Below are positions 18,660-28,718 of a stretch of DNA of 64,000 nucleotides, piece after piece (position 1 is the stretch's first letter; each line of letters opens with the position of its first letter). Where the stretch lies: positions 248,001-312,000 of the forward strand of contig NZ_JAGSPI010000001.1 of NCBI RefSeq assembly GCF_020381325.1. Direction: 5' to 3'. The notes under the pieces were generated by a model. That model was not told the origin of the DNA. It searched no databases and saw only the letters and a list, made by a program, of their open reading frames with translations. A program made the position numbers and the translations under genes. This stretch comes from Providencia vermicola (GTDB taxonomy: Bacteria; Pseudomonadota; Gammaproteobacteria; Enterobacterales; Enterobacteriaceae).

Positions 18660-21551
18660 GTGGATACTTGGATACTAGTAGGGTTCATATTAGTGATGCT
18701 TGTTATACTCGCGCCGATTTTAGCGATAGTTTCGCTAAGTCGTACAGGGCGAATGCAATATCAAATTTCTGAGTTAAATCAGAAGGTTTATTCATTAGAA
18801 ACACAAATTGCACAGTTTAAAAAATCGCAGAGTATCTTATCCGAATCCCCAATTACAGAACAAACGCATCAAGAGATTACACAACACATCACAGAGAAAA
18901 CTGAAGATATTGAACAATCAATACGGCAAAACTCAGTGCCTTCAACAGAAAGCGAACAAGATATAGTCTCTGAAAAGTCAGTTGCTTACCAACAGGTAGA
19001 GCCTAGGGATAATATTGAACGGGTAAAAGACGCCCTTATAACGACGCAGCCACCTTTAACGCCTTCAAATAATATTGATGTTGATCCAAACCGGTTTAAT
19101 AGCAATTTGTCATCTAAGGTAAACCCGAACCGATTTAATAGCACCAAAGAAAATACAACAAAAAATGTACAGGGTTGGGATGCAAATAAAAATATGCCAA
19201 GTAATGATAAGTCAATATTTGGTCACTTCTTTACTTGGTTATTAAAAGGCAATCCTGTTGCTAAAATTGGGATTTTATTATTATTCCTTGGTGTTGCTTA
19301 CTTATTAAACTACAGTGTACAAAATGAAATTATCTCTGTGCAAATGCGGCTAATATTCAGCGCGGTAGGGTGTTTAATACTATTAGGTGTGGGCTGGTGG
19401 TTACGTAATAAAAAAACGCTTTTCGGTTTAATTTTACAAGGCGGGGGAATAGGTTGTTTATATATTACTATTTTTGCTGCTTTTAAGTTATACACCATGT
19501 TGCCGTATGGAATGGCCTTTGCGTTTATGTTGTTAATTTGTGCCGCCAGTATCGCTCTTGCATTATTACAACGTACGATTAGTTTAGCTATTTTAGCGTC
19601 ATTAGGTGGTTATTTAGCACCTATCCTCTTATCCACTGGTGGTGGCAGCCACATCGTGCTCTTCTCATACTATCTGATGTTATCAACAGGTATTTTAATT
19701 ATTAGTGTGTGGCAAGCATGGCGACCATTGAACCTCGTTGGACTGGTTATGACCTATGGGGTGGCGATTTTATGGGGGATAGATAATTATCAATCTGATT
19801 ATTATCTATCTTGCCAATTATTTATTATCGCTAATCTGATCATTTTTAATGCATTAACACAACTCTTTTCATTACGTTTCGAACATACTAAACAACTTCT
19901 TGTCGATAATACTTTATTATTTGTACCACCTTTCATTAGTATTGTGTTGCAATTCTTTATTTCTGAGGGCGTAGGATTATTACCTGCATTTATCTCGTTA
20001 TTGATTGGTTTATTGTACCTCGTGGCGGGGTTACAAATTCATAAACGTTATAAAGAAATTGGCAAAAATATGGCGCTAGGCAATATTATCATTGGTGCTG
20101 GGTTCGTAACTCTTGCCATACCATTAGCGCTGACATTTGAGTGGACTTCTATTATCTGGTCATTGGAAGGGTTATTACTTCTGTGGTTTGGCTTACAGCA
20201 AAACCACAGGAAATTAGCTACGGTAGGATCATTACTAATTTTAGTAAGTGTAGTGACTTTATTAAGTGATTATCCATTCTTATATTGGAGCCGTAGCAGC
20301 ACTTATATGGTGCCAGTATTGCTTGTTGCTTGCTTTGGTGCGGGTGGTTTATTCCATATTCGCCGCAATGAAGATAGTAATTATTCATTATTCAGTTATG
20401 GTTTTTTAGTGATAGGAATAGTGGCATGGTATTGCTGGTTGCCAATGTTCACTAATATTCTTTCATGGAGCCGAGAATCCGAATCCTTTATTATGTTGGT
20501 TTTAGTCGTGATATCGGTATGGTTCTGGCGGCTATTTGCAATTCGTATTAATTGGGTTCCTTTACTTATTTGCCAATCTTTCTTATGGATTGCGGGCTAT
20601 TACTATCTCGGTATCGATTTCTTAAATGATGAAAACCCGATGGGCCGAGGTGAAGGTTCCTTAATTTGGCCAGTCGTATTAGGAAGCTCTATATTATTTG
20701 TGATACACGCTTACAAGCTTCGCAACCCATGGATGCAAAGGGTATTACATGGCGCGAATTTATGGTTAATCCTTGCATTTATTGTAACACAAGTAAATTG
20801 GTTCGTTTCTATTCTTCCTTGGGGAATGCAACATGAAATGGGATATTTTATTTATGTTATGACGGTAACATTAATAATTTTAGTGTTGTATTGGTTGCAG
20901 CAAAATAGAATGCCCCCAATGAAACGTAATGGACTGATTTATTGGTATAGTTTGTTGCCCGTTGTTGTTGGGTTAGTTGTCTTATCAGGATATGCTAATT
21001 TAGAAGATGGTAAATTAACGTTCTGGAATTATATTCCGCTAATAAATCCATTAGATGAAGCAGGGTTATTTAGCATTGCCGCGATTATTTTAGTGCGTAA
21101 AGGCTTTATGCAAAAATTACGCAAAGTCACTGAGATAGACTTCTGGATCATTCGAGTGTTACTGGTTGCAATCATCGCTCTTGTAGCTCTGTGGTTTAAT
21201 GGCATCCTTATTCGAGCAACGGCTGACTTTGCAGGGCTTAATTGGCATTATGAAACCTTGTTTGATTCGCGCTTAGTACAAACCGTTCTGTCGATTAGTT
21301 GGGCTCTTGCAGCACTAATATGCTCAGTGATATCGGCAATCAAGAAAAATCGGATCTGGTGGTTCTTCGGTGCAGGTATTTTTGCTTGTGTTATTGCAAA
21401 ATTATTCTTAATTGATATTAACGGACAAGGTGGAATTACGCGTGCTGTCTCCTTTATTGGTGTGGCATTGGTAATATTAATTGTGGGGTATTTTTCTCCT
21501 TTGCCACCAAAAGAGCCAAAAGGGAAATCCGAACAGGAAACGCAATCATGA
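18660..21551 (+). CDS. DUF2339 polytopic membrane protein
   Basis: This 963-residue inner-membrane protein begins with an N-terminal anchor (residues ~4-25) and a coiled-coil-like segment (QISELNQKVYSLETQIAQFKKS), then a Gln/Thr/Ser-rich linker to about residue 190. About 24 or more membrane helices follow, starting GNPVAKIGILLLFLGVAYLL, the hallmark of DUF2339. The linker repeats the phrase NRFNS twice. The GTG start has GAGGA nine bases upstream. Its stop overlaps the next gene by 4 nt. Function is unknown; envelope or polysaccharide roles have been guessed for the family. Confidence 0.85.
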   Translation: MDTWILVGFILVMLVILAPILAIVSLSRTGRMQYQISELNQKVYSLETQIAQFKKSQSILSESPITEQTHQEITQHITEKTEDIEQSIRQNSVPSTESEQDIVSEKSVAYQQVEPRDNIERVKDALITTQPPLTPSNNIDVDPNRFNSNLSSKVNPNRFNSTKENTTKNVQGWDANKNMPSNDKSIFGHFFTWLLKGNPVAKIGILLLFLGVAYLLNYSVQNEIISVQMRLIFSAVGCLILLGVGWWLRNKKTLFGLILQGGGIGCLYITIFAAFKLYTMLPYGMAFAFMLLICAASIALALLQRTISLAILASLGGYLAPILLSTGGGSHIVLFSYYLMLSTGILIISVWQAWRPLNLVGLVMTYGVAILWGIDNYQSDYYLSCQLFIIANLIIFNALTQLFSLRFEHTKQLLVDNTLLFVPPFISIVLQFFISEGVGLLPAFISLLIGLLYLVAGLQIHKRYKEIGKNMALGNIIIGAGFVTLAIPLALTFEWTSIIWSLEGLLLLWFGLQQNHRKLATVGSLLILVSVVTLLSDYPFLYWSRSSTYMVPVLLVACFGAGGLFHIRRNEDSNYSLFSYGFLVIGIVAWYCWLPMFTNILSWSRESESFIMLVLVVISVWFWRLFAIRINWVPLLICQSFLWIAGYYYLGIDFLNDENPMGRGEGSLIWPVVLGSSILFVIHAYKLRNPWMQRVLHGANLWLILAFIVTQVNWFVSILPWGMQHEMGYFIYVMTVTLIILVLYWLQQNRMPPMKRNGLIYWYSLLPVVVGLVVLSGYANLEDGKLTFWNYIPLINPLDEAGLFSIAAIILVRKGFMQKLRKVTEIDFWIIRVLLVAIIALVALWFNGILIRATADFAGLNWHYETLFDSRLVQTVLSISWALAALICSVISAIKKNRIWWFFGAGIFACVIAKLFLIDINGQGGITRAVSFIGVALVILIVGYFSPLPPKEPKGKSEQETQS

Positions 21552-23026
21552 GTCTAAGTAAATATAGAGGGCTACTTGCTGTCTTTTCATTATCTTTATT
21601 ATTTTCGAGCCATTTATATGGTGAGGATATTAAAGAAAATTCACCTTATAATTTTTATCAGGGAGCAGAAATAAATATTTCAGACACAAACGAGCCTTTT
21701 TATTGGCTTGAGCTGCCTGCGAATGCTTACTTTAATTCTGCCTATCCAAATACATTAGAAGATGTTCGCGTCTTTAATGGAATAGGTGATGAAGTTCCAT
21801 CAGTACTTTTTTATGATGCTGAAAAATCTATTTCTAATGCAAAAGTATCATTTACGCCTCAACATTTAGTTGCGCGTATTGATAATGTGAATACTGATGA
21901 AGATATGCGTAAAGATAGGCAATATCTTCTTGTCGAATCTATACCTGGCAAAGTTAATCGCCTTGAACTACCAAATACACAAGCAAAAGATAAAGCATCT
22001 TATCAAGCTTATTTGTTGACTCGAAATGAAGATCAAGAAAAAAATGCAGCGATTAAAACTCTAACGCTGGATTGGGCTAAACATGAAAAAGATTGGCAAG
22101 CAAAAGCCTTTATTTTTACCAGCAATAATAAAGAAGACTGGGTTAATGTGGCGACAAACCAACCTATTATGAATTTAACGTTGGATGATCAAACAGTTAC
22201 AAGTAATCAAATTGAATTATTAAATGGTAATGCTCAAGCTTTGAAAGCACCTTATCTTTTGGCTGTGATTGCGAGTTCCCCTGATGTTGTTATCCCTAAC
22301 TTACTAAAAGTAAGCGCTGATGCGGATGTGTTAAAAGCAACTCGTCGTCAAGAGTCATTCCATTTTGAAATGACCAATGATGGGGTTTCACGGGAACATG
22401 TTATTTATCAATTACCCTCAATGCAGCCTTTAGATGAACTGCAAATACAATTACAGCAATCTAATCGTGTTATCCCTTTAAAAGTAGAATACTCATCAGA
22501 TAGAGGGGAAAGCTGGTTACCACTAACGAATATTGTGGCATATAACCAGCATGCAAACGGTGAAACGGTTAGCAATACAAACATTGTTTTACACGGTGAA
22601 ATGATCCGCACATTAAGAGTTTCTGCATTAAAAGGGAGTTGGGAGGATCAACCCCCACGTATTGTGGGTAAACGAGATGCGCTCAACTTGATATTTAATG
22701 TGCAAGGGGCTGCTCCTTACCTATTAGTGTGGGGAAACAAACAAGCTGTACAAGAAAAGTTAACGTATAATCAATTAGTTGGTAAAACCTACACAGTTGC
22801 AGAGCTAATGTCGAGTTATCCCGTTACTTATTCCGACGCTGAAATTGTGCCGTTAGGGGGGATTGAGCGACTGACGGCGACCGATCTTGTCGATGAAAGC
22901 CAAAATTGGTTAACAATCTCATTATGGGTTTTATTATTTATCGGGATTGTTGTTTTACTCTATTTCTGTTGGTATTTGCTTAAGGAAGTGAATTCTGGAA
23001 ACAAAAATGAGAAAGGCGAATTATAA
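21548..23026 (+). CDS. DUF3999 exported/membrane-anchored protein
   Basis: The 492-residue protein has an N-terminal signal sequence (LLAVFSLSLLFSSHLYG), a large periplasmic beta-rich part beginning INISDTNEPFYWLELPANAY, and one C-terminal membrane helix (WLTISLWVLLFIGIVVLLYFCWYLL, ~465-485) followed by a short charged tail. This layout and the start FYWLELP fit DUF3999. It overlaps the DUF2339 gene by 4 nt (ATGA), and the two families commonly occur together, so they probably form one envelope complex of unknown function. Confidence 0.85.
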   Translation: MSLSKYRGLLAVFSLSLLFSSHLYGEDIKENSPYNFYQGAEINISDTNEPFYWLELPANAYFNSAYPNTLEDVRVFNGIGDEVPSVLFYDAEKSISNAKVSFTPQHLVARIDNVNTDEDMRKDRQYLLVESIPGKVNRLELPNTQAKDKASYQAYLLTRNEDQEKNAAIKTLTLDWAKHEKDWQAKAFIFTSNNKEDWVNVATNQPIMNLTLDDQTVTSNQIELLNGNAQALKAPYLLAVIASSPDVVIPNLLKVSADADVLKATRRQESFHFEMTNDGVSREHVIYQLPSMQPLDELQIQLQQSNRVIPLKVEYSSDRGESWLPLTNIVAYNQHANGETVSNTNIVLHGEMIRTLRVSALKGSWEDQPPRIVGKRDALNLIFNVQGAAPYLLVWGNKQAVQEKLTYNQLVGKTYTVAELMSSYPVTYSDAEIVPLGGIERLTATDLVDESQNWLTISLWVLLFIGIVVLLYFCWYLLKEVNSGNKNEKGEL

Positions 23027-23057
23027 AGCCATTTCATTATTTGAATAGAAGCAGTAT

Positions 23058-23082
23058 AAAAGAGAGCGGATTGCTCTCTTTT
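23058..23082 (+). terminator. Intrinsic terminator after the DUF2339/DUF3999 pair
   Basis: AAAAGAGAGC (23058-23067), loop GGATT and GCTCTCTTTT (23073-23082) form a 10-bp perfect stem ending in a T run. Confidence 0.85.
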
Positions 23083-23218
23083 TACATTTCAACTATCTAA
23101 ATAGTTCATTCAGACAAATATCTACATGATTTTACTGAATCATTAAAACAATTACGTATTCTGTATTTTTTTTGACAGCCTTTCGCGCTAAAACATATTT
23201 TAGTGAAAGGAGAACATG

Positions 23219-23494
23219 ATGAAAAATATTTTATTTACTCGTTTATTTATCGGCATAGCGTTATTTACGGGAGCAACTTTATTTGCCCAAGCCGCAGATA
23301 ATACGTTATTAACTGGGATTACTCCCCATGCAATGACGTATGAGTATGTGCAGTTACATCAAAACCAGCAGAATGAAGGGGATATTGAGTCCGAACGAGA
23401 AAGCAAAGAGCTTGAGAGTATTTTACTGCAAGACGCAACAAACGATCGACGTTTTACAGACCGCCAATTTAACCTAAATAAAAAAGAAAAGTAA
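23219..23494 (+). CDS. Small exported protein of unknown function
   Basis: About 91 residues with a clear signal peptide (KNILFTRLFIGIALFTGATLFAQA, cleavage likely after AQA-A). The mature part is acidic and hydrophilic (EGDIESERESKELESILLQD). Two adjacent ATGs exist at 23216 and 23219; the Shine-Dalgarno AAAGGAGA at 23206-23213 fits the second better. I do not recognise the family. Confidence 0.65.
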   Translation: MKNILFTRLFIGIALFTGATLFAQAADNTLLTGITPHAMTYEYVQLHQNQQNEGDIESERESKELESILLQDATNDRRFTDRQFNLNKKEK

Positions 23495-23517
23495 GTTGTA
23501 ATTTGAGGGGAAATAGC

Positions 23518-23544
23518 TATTAATGGGTAAGAAACCCATTAATA
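23518..23544. other. Perfect hairpin between two small genes
   Basis: TATTAATGGGT (23518-23528) and ACCCATTAATA (23534-23544) are 11-bp perfect arms around AAGAA. There is no T tract, so it may be a protecting or regulatory structure just before the GFA-type gene. Confidence 0.45.
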
Positions 23545-23565
23545 GACATAGCAAAGGAAAATAAG

Positions 23566-23979
23566 ATGCATAAAGGTCAATGTTTATGTGGTGCAGTTAA
23601 GGTATCAACGGGTAAAGCAGTTAATAAGCTAAGTGTTTGTCATTGTAGCATGTGCCAAAAATGGAATGGCGGTCCAGGTTTTAGTGTGGATTGCGGTAGC
23701 GATTTACACATTGAAGGGCAAGACTCAGTCACTACATTTGTATCCTCACAGTGGGGGGAGCGCGCATTTTGTAAGCAGTGTGGTACACATCTTTTTTACC
23801 ATTTAATTAATCCATCAACATATTATGTATCGGCAACCCTGTTTGAAGACAGCAAACAAGCGCAATTGGCGATGCAAATTTATATTGATAGCAAACCAAA
23901 ATATTATAATTTTGTTGAGCAAACAGCGATGCTGACTGAGCAAGATATATTGAAAATGATGGGAGCCCCTTCAAATTAA
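23566..23979 (+). CDS. GFA/CENP-V domain protein
   Basis: The 137-residue protein has the zinc-binding pattern of the glutathione-dependent formaldehyde-activating (Gfa) fold: GQCLCGAVKVS at the N-terminus, VCHCSMCQKWNGG near residue 25, and FCKQCGTHLFY near residue 67. Family members bind zinc through these cysteines; most are of unknown substrate, so formaldehyde detoxification is not proven. A second family member lies at 34.2 kb. Confidence 0.85.
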   Translation: MHKGQCLCGAVKVSTGKAVNKLSVCHCSMCQKWNGGPGFSVDCGSDLHIEGQDSVTTFVSSQWGERAFCKQCGTHLFYHLINPSTYYVSATLFEDSKQAQLAMQIYIDSKPKYYNFVEQTAMLTEQDILKMMGAPSN

Positions 23980-24173
23980 TTGCTGAATAAAAGATTATGG
24001 TAAGGCGGGAAGCGTGCTCGCTTTACCGCAAAACTGCAAATTTCCTTTCTGTTTGTCATGCTAACGACAAAAATTTGATTTACAATTAAGACAATATGCA
24101 TTGAATAAAATGGGTAACAACACGTGATAGCTGTCATTGTGCTCATGTTTTGTATTTCTTTGGGGAATAACAA

Positions 24174-24590
24174 ATGAATAGTATGAAAGGAATGCGTCAT
24201 GCGAGTAACATTGCATGGGTACTACAATGGATTCTGAACATTGGTTTAATTACTTTAGCTGCTGTTTTGGTGTTTTTTTTAGCAAAAGAAACCTTTACGA
24301 TGGCATCTTTAATGTTTGGCAGTTCAAAGGGAGCAACAGCTTATGAGCTCTTAGAGGGGATTGTGATTTATTTCCTCTACTTTGAGTTTATTGCATTGAT
24401 CATTAAATATTTTATGTCAGGTTATCATTTCCCTTTAAGATATTTTATTTATATTGGCATTACAGCAATCATTCGTTTGATTATTGTCGATCACAGTGAC
24501 CCAATGACAACGTTATTGCATGCAGGGGCAATTTTAGTACTGGTTGTCGCTCTTTACATCGCGAATACAGAAAAACTAAAACGTGAGTAA
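24174..24590 (+). CDS. psiE: Phosphate-starvation-inducible membrane protein PsiE
   Basis: The 138-residue protein is strongly similar to E. coli PsiE (136 residues), with the block [18 protein letters not shown] near residue 83 and [15 protein letters not shown] following. Four membrane helices are predicted by eye. In E. coli it is induced by phosphate starvation through PhoB; its function is not known. GGGGAA precedes the ATG. A hairpin terminator follows. Confidence 0.93.
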   Translation: MNSMKGMRHASNIAWVLQWILNIGLITLAAVLVFFLAKETFTMASLMFGSSKGATAYELLEGIVIYFLYFEFIALIIKYFMSGYHFPLRYFIYIGITAIIRLIIVDHSDPMTTLLHAGAILVLVVALYIANTEKLKRE

Positions 24591-24607
24591 TAAAATATTT
24601 ATTTTTT

Positions 24608-24646
24608 AAATAGTAAAAGGGAGTGTATATCTCCTTTTTACTATTT
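24608..24646. terminator. Strong terminator after psiE
   Basis: Arms of 16 bases (24608-24623 and 24631-24646), AAATAGTAAAAGGGAG pairing with CTCCTTTTTACTATTT with one G-T pair, enclose a 7-base loop. Confidence 0.85.
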
Positions 24647-24772
24647 GAAGGTTTTAATTATTATTAAATGAATTATCTAATGTTTGTGTAATGATAAAGA
24701 GGTTGTATCCCAGAGACTTGCAATATAAAATTCCCACTCATTTCTATTTAATTCATTGATAAATAATATAAT

Positions 24773-25459
24773 ATGGGAATAAATATAATAATTATTGATG
24801 ACAATAATATTACTCTGCATGGATTTGAGTTTATATTTAGTCGTCATTCACGCTGCAAATTGATAGCTTCATTTTCCTCGATTGACCAAGCGGTGGTTTG
24901 GAACCGCCATCAAAGAGCCAGTGTGATTTTAATCAGTAGTGACCATTGTCATTTTGATTCCTTAAAAATGATTCAAACGTTGCGGCGCACGCAGCCTGAT
25001 GTGGGAATTATTATTTATAACGTTCGTAGTAATTATTCTTTTTTTCTCAAAGCATTAGATATTGGAATTTTTGGATTATTGAGTGTCCATATTACTGAAG
25101 ATGATCTGATAGAAGCGATCAAGGTGGTCAATGTAAAAAGGCGAATTATTTCTCCTGATATTGCTCAAGATCTCGCTTTGCATCGTGTTGTCCATAATAA
25201 TCAGCAAGATTTATACGAGCTTTTGTCAGGTCGTGAACTGGAAATTATGTTGATGATCACCCAAGGTGTGCCCATTAAGCAGGTTGCACAGACGCTATCC
25301 TTGAGTCCTAAAACAGTAAATACTTATCGATATCGAATGTTTGGTAAACTTAATATCTGTAGTGATGTAGAATTAACTCATATAGCCATTAGATATGGTT
25401 TAATTACAGTACAGGGTTTATCCGAGTGGCAGAACAGTTCGAATCAAAAGCTTTCTTAA
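24773..25459 (+). CDS. uvrY: UvrY/GacA-like regulator with a degenerate receiver domain
   Basis: Position directly before uvrC and the C-terminal NarL-type helix-turn-helix ([15 protein letters not shown], then [33 protein letters not shown]) identify a UvrY relative. UvrY of BarA/UvrY turns on the Csr small RNAs. The receiver half is unlike UvrY: aligned by eye, the phospho-acceptor Asp (E. coli LMDMSMP) is Ser55 (LISSDHC), the switch Thr is Asn83 and the conserved Lys is Val105; only the acidic pair Asp9-Asp10 remains. So it probably works without aspartyl phosphorylation. No clear Shine-Dalgarno precedes its ATG. The 3' end overlaps uvrC by 34 nt. Confidence 0.85.
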   Translation: MGINIIIIDDNNITLHGFEFIFSRHSRCKLIASFSSIDQAVVWNRHQRASVILISSDHCHFDSLKMIQTLRRTQPDVGIIIYNVRSNYSFFLKALDIGIFGLLSVHITEDDLIEAIKVVNVKRRIISPDIAQDLALHRVVHNNQQDLYELLSGRELEIMLMITQGVPIKQVAQTLSLSPKTVNTYRYRMFGKLNICSDVELTHIAIRYGLITVQGLSEWQNSSNQKLS

Positions 25460-27258
25460 AAACAGTGACAAATCAGCCTGGCGTATATCGAATGTACGAT
25501 GCGGGCGGCACGGTTATATATGTTGGTAAGGCGAAAGACTTGAAAAAAAGGCTTTCCAGTTACTTTCGTGAAAATGTGAGTAGCCGAAAAACAGAGCAGC
25601 TCGTCAAACAAATTGCTGCTATTGATGTCACCGTGACACACACTGAAACTGAAGCATTATTACTTGAACATAATTATATTAAGTTATACCAGCCTCGTTA
25701 TAACGTGTTACTGCGTGATGATAAATCCTACCCATACCTATTCTTAAGTCAGGAAACGCACCCACGGATCTCGATGCACCGCGGTGCTAAACATGCCAAA
25801 GGTGAGTATTTTGGCCCATTTCCAAGTTCTTATGCCGTACGTGAAACCCTAACCTTAATGCAGAAACTATTCCCGATACGTCAATGTGAGGATAGTGTTT
25901 ATAAAAATCGCTCAAGGCCTTGTTTACAATACCAAATAGGGCGTTGTTTAGGGCCTTGTGTTAAAGGGCTAGTTTCTGATGAAGATTATGATCAGCAAGT
26001 GGAGTATGTGCGGTTATTTTTGACAGGAAAAGACAAGCAAGTATTAACTGGCCTTGTGGAGAGAATGGAGAAGGCTAGCCAAGAGTTGCGCTTTGAAGAC
26101 GCAGCGCGTTTTCGCGATCAAATTCAAGCTGTACGGACGGTGACTGAAGAGCAATATGTTTCTGGTGAGGGAGATGACCTCGATGTCATCGGCGTCTCTT
26201 TTGAATCAGGCCTTGCTTGTGTGCATGTCTTGTTTATACGTCAAGGTAAAGTGCTTGGCAGCCGCAGTTATTTTCCTAAAATCCCCGCAGATACCCAACA
26301 AGATGAAGTCGTTCAGACTTTTTTGGGGCAATTTTATTTACAGGGTAGCGAAAATCGTACATTACCAGGGGAAATATTGCTGGATTTTGCCCTGACAGAG
26401 AAAGAGTTACTTGCTCAGTCATTATCTGAGTTGGCGGGGCGTAAGATTAACATTCAAAGCCAGCCGAGAGGAGCGAGAGCACGCTATTTGAAATTAGCCC
26501 GTACGAATGCCTCGATTGCGTTATCCACTAAAATAGCGCAGAACTCGACAGTGCAACAGCGTATGGCCGCGTTAGCGAAGGTGGTTCATTTAGAAAATAT
26601 ATCACGTATGGAGTGCTTTGATATTTCTCACACTATGGGGGAGCAAACAGTTGCTTCTTGCGTTGTTTTTGATAAAACGGGCCCAGTGAAATCAGAATAT
26701 CGCCGTTATAACATTTCAGGTATCACTCCTGGTGATGATTATGCGGCCATGCACCAAGTATTGACTCGCCGATATGGTAAGCACCTCGATGAAGGAAAGG
26801 TGCCTGATATTATCTTTATTGATGGTGGAAAAGGGCAGCTAGGGCAAGCTAGGGATGTATTTGACTCTCTTGAGGTTGATTGGGATAAAAACCATCCTTT
26901 ATTAATCGGTGTGGCAAAGGGCAGTGATCGTAAAGCAGGGCTTGAAACGCTTTTCTTGAAACCGGAAGGCGAAGGTTTTGCCTTACCCCCTGATTCACCT
27001 GCATTGCATGTGATACAACATATTCGCGATGAGTCCCATAACCATGCGATTACAGGGCATCGCCAACGCAGAGCAAAAGTAAAAAATACGAGTGCCTTGG
27101 AATCGATTGAAGGTGTTGGGCCTAAACGTCGTCAAATGTTATTAAAATACATGGGGGGATTGCAGCCATTGCGTAATGCCAGTATAGAAGAAATCGCAAA
27201 AGTGCCCTCGATCTCATACGCACTTGCAGAAAAGATTTATAATGCATTGAAACAGTAA
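25426..27258 (+). CDS. uvrC: Excinuclease ABC subunit C UvrC
   Basis: UvrC makes the two incisions of nucleotide excision repair with UvrB. The 610-residue protein shows the N-terminal GIY-YIG domain ([19 protein letters not shown], residues ~19-37), the UVR motif (~204-238), the C-terminal RNase H-like domain ([11 protein letters not shown] near residue 464) and the final helix-hairpin-helix ([18 protein letters not shown]). It uses a GTG start inside the end of the uvrY-like gene, as expected for a coupled pair. Length equals that of E. coli UvrC. Confidence 0.98.
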   Translation: MAEQFESKAFLKTVTNQPGVYRMYDAGGTVIYVGKAKDLKKRLSSYFRENVSSRKTEQLVKQIAAIDVTVTHTETEALLLEHNYIKLYQPRYNVLLRDDKSYPYLFLSQETHPRISMHRGAKHAKGEYFGPFPSSYAVRETLTLMQKLFPIRQCEDSVYKNRSRPCLQYQIGRCLGPCVKGLVSDEDYDQQVEYVRLFLTGKDKQVLTGLVERMEKASQELRFEDAARFRDQIQAVRTVTEEQYVSGEGDDLDVIGVSFESGLACVHVLFIRQGKVLGSRSYFPKIPADTQQDEVVQTFLGQFYLQGSENRTLPGEILLDFALTEKELLAQSLSELAGRKINIQSQPRGARARYLKLARTNASIALSTKIAQNSTVQQRMAALAKVVHLENISRMECFDISHTMGEQTVASCVVFDKTGPVKSEYRRYNISGITPGDDYAAMHQVLTRRYGKHLDEGKVPDIIFIDGGKGQLGQARDVFDSLEVDWDKNHPLLIGVAKGSDRKAGLETLFLKPEGEGFALPPDSPALHVIQHIRDESHNHAITGHRQRRAKVKNTSALESIEGVGPKRRQMLLKYMGGLQPLRNASIEEIAKVPSISYALAEKIYNALKQ

Positions 27259-27315
27259 GTGTCTTAGGGCACCATATTCATAATATCCAACTTGGTCAAA
27301 AAGTTAGTGAGCGTG

Positions 27316-27864
27316 ATGAAATTAAACATACCAACGTGGCTGACATTATTTCGCGTCATCCTAATACCATTTTTTGTCTTGGCATTTTACCTCCCTGTGA
27401 CTTGGGGGCCGTTCGCCTGTGCGTTGATTTTTGTTGTCGCCGCCGTGACGGATTGGTTTGACGGTTTTTTAGCTCGACTTTGGAAGCAAACCACGAAGTT
27501 CGGGGCATTTTTAGACCCAGTTGCGGATAAAGTAATGGTCGCAACCGCGCTTGTTTTAGTCACTGAAAGTTATGATGTCTGGTATGTAACATTACCTGCT
27601 GCGACTATGATCGCACGTGAGATTATTATTTCTTCATTACGTGAATGGATGGCGGAGATTGGTAAGCGTAGCAGTGTTGCCGTATCTTGGATTGGTAAAT
27701 TTAAAACAACGGCACAAATGATGTCACTCGTAGGGCTATTATGGCGCCCGACACCTTTAATTGAAAACCTTTCTATTGCGCTAATGTATGTCGCTGCTAT
27801 CTTAACATTTTGGTCAATGTTCCAATATTTAAAGGCTGCGTGGGGCGATTTGAGCGAAGCGTGA
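27316..27864 (+). CDS. pgsA: CDP-diacylglycerol-glycerol-3-phosphate 3-phosphatidyltransferase PgsA
   Basis: PgsA makes phosphatidylglycerol phosphate, the committed step to phosphatidylglycerol and cardiolipin. The CDP-alcohol phosphotransferase signature is seen as [29 protein letters not shown] (~42-70, four metal-binding Asp). I choose the ATG at 27316 ([17 protein letters not shown]), which matches the E. coli N-terminus; an upstream in-frame start at 27292 adds eight residues. It follows uvrC by 57 nt and precedes the tRNA genes, the enterobacterial order. Confidence 0.97.
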   Translation: MKLNIPTWLTLFRVILIPFFVLAFYLPVTWGPFACALIFVVAAVTDWFDGFLARLWKQTTKFGAFLDPVADKVMVATALVLVTESYDVWYVTLPAATMIAREIIISSLREWMAEIGKRSSVAVSWIGKFKTTAQMMSLVGLLWRPTPLIENLSIALMYVAAILTFWSMFQYLKAAWGDLSEA

Positions 27865-28028
27865 TCGAAATGATTGAAAAAACAGCGAACGATCCAATTA
27901 TTTCAATAATTGTATTGACTCGATAGGTGAAATCAGTAGAATGCAACGCATCGAACGGCAACATGGTTTATGAAAATAAATAAGTAAATCAGCCAGTTTG
28001 ATAGCATAAGCTGAAAGTTAAGCTTAAC

Positions 28029-28104
<76 letters not shown>

Positions 28105-28127
28105 AATTTCGTAAGAAATTCGGATAA

Positions 28128-28201
28128 GGCGCGTTAGCAAAGCGGTTATGCACCGGATTGCAAATCCGTGTAGCTCGGTTCGACTCCGGGACGCGCCTCC
28201 A
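28128..28201 (+). tRNA. cysT: tRNA-Cys (GCA)
   Basis: A 74-nt cloverleaf from GGCGCGTTAGC to ACGCGCCTCCA with encoded CCA; the anticodon loop GATTGCAAATC reads GCA. Confidence 0.97.
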
Positions 28202-28208
28202 TAATTTA

Positions 28209-28295
28209 GCCCAGGTGGTGAAATCGGTAGACACAAGGGATTTAAAATCCCTCGGCCTTTAGGCTGTGCGGGTTCAAGTCCCGCCCTGGGCACCA
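28209..28295 (+). tRNA. leuZ: tRNA-Leu (TAA), first copy
   Basis: An 87-nt class II tRNA with a long variable arm (CTCGGCCTTTAGGCTGTG), anticodon TAA within GGGATTTAAAATCCC, and encoded CCA. It lies 7 nt after tRNA-Cys, as glyW-cysT-leuZ in E. coli. Confidence 0.97.
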
Positions 28296-28424
28296 TCTTG
28301 AAGTAAGAGAATCATTTGATTCCTTTTATTTTAAGTTAGACGGATCTTTATACGAGTATCTACTCCAGTATATTGATTAACGGGTGAGTTAACTTATCCC
28401 TCTCGAAAGAGAAAATACAATTTG

Positions 28425-28511
28425 GCCCAGGTGGTGAAATCGGTAGACACAAGGGATTTAAAATCCCTCGGCCTTTAGGCTGTGCGGGTTCAAGTCCCGC
28501 CCTGGGCACCA
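28425..28511 (+). tRNA. tRNA-Leu (TAA), second identical copy
   Basis: All 87 bases repeat the first tRNA-Leu copy, 129 nt downstream. The 129-nt spacer shows no matching duplicate sequence, so the duplication covers little more than the tRNA. E. coli has one copy in this place. Confidence 0.97.
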
Positions 28512-28541
28512 TCAATCTTAACTTTGTTAAGTTTGACAATT

Positions 28542-28564
28542 AACCACCAAAAGGTGGTTTTTTT
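28542..28564 (+). terminator. Terminator of the pgsA-tRNA transcription unit
   Basis: AACCACC (28542-28548), loop AAAA and GGTGGTT (28553-28559) are followed by further T residues. Confidence 0.85.
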
Positions 28565-28718
28565 GTATCTATTTTTTCTTCCTATGTCATTCAAACGATT
28601 GATTTTCAATAAAACTTCTCCTGTGTAAATTAACACGAAAATCGTGTAAAAATCCGTAAGTCAGACCGTTCTGCCAGTTTTTTATGTCATTATTCAATTT
28701 TTAAGAAAGAGACTGGCT

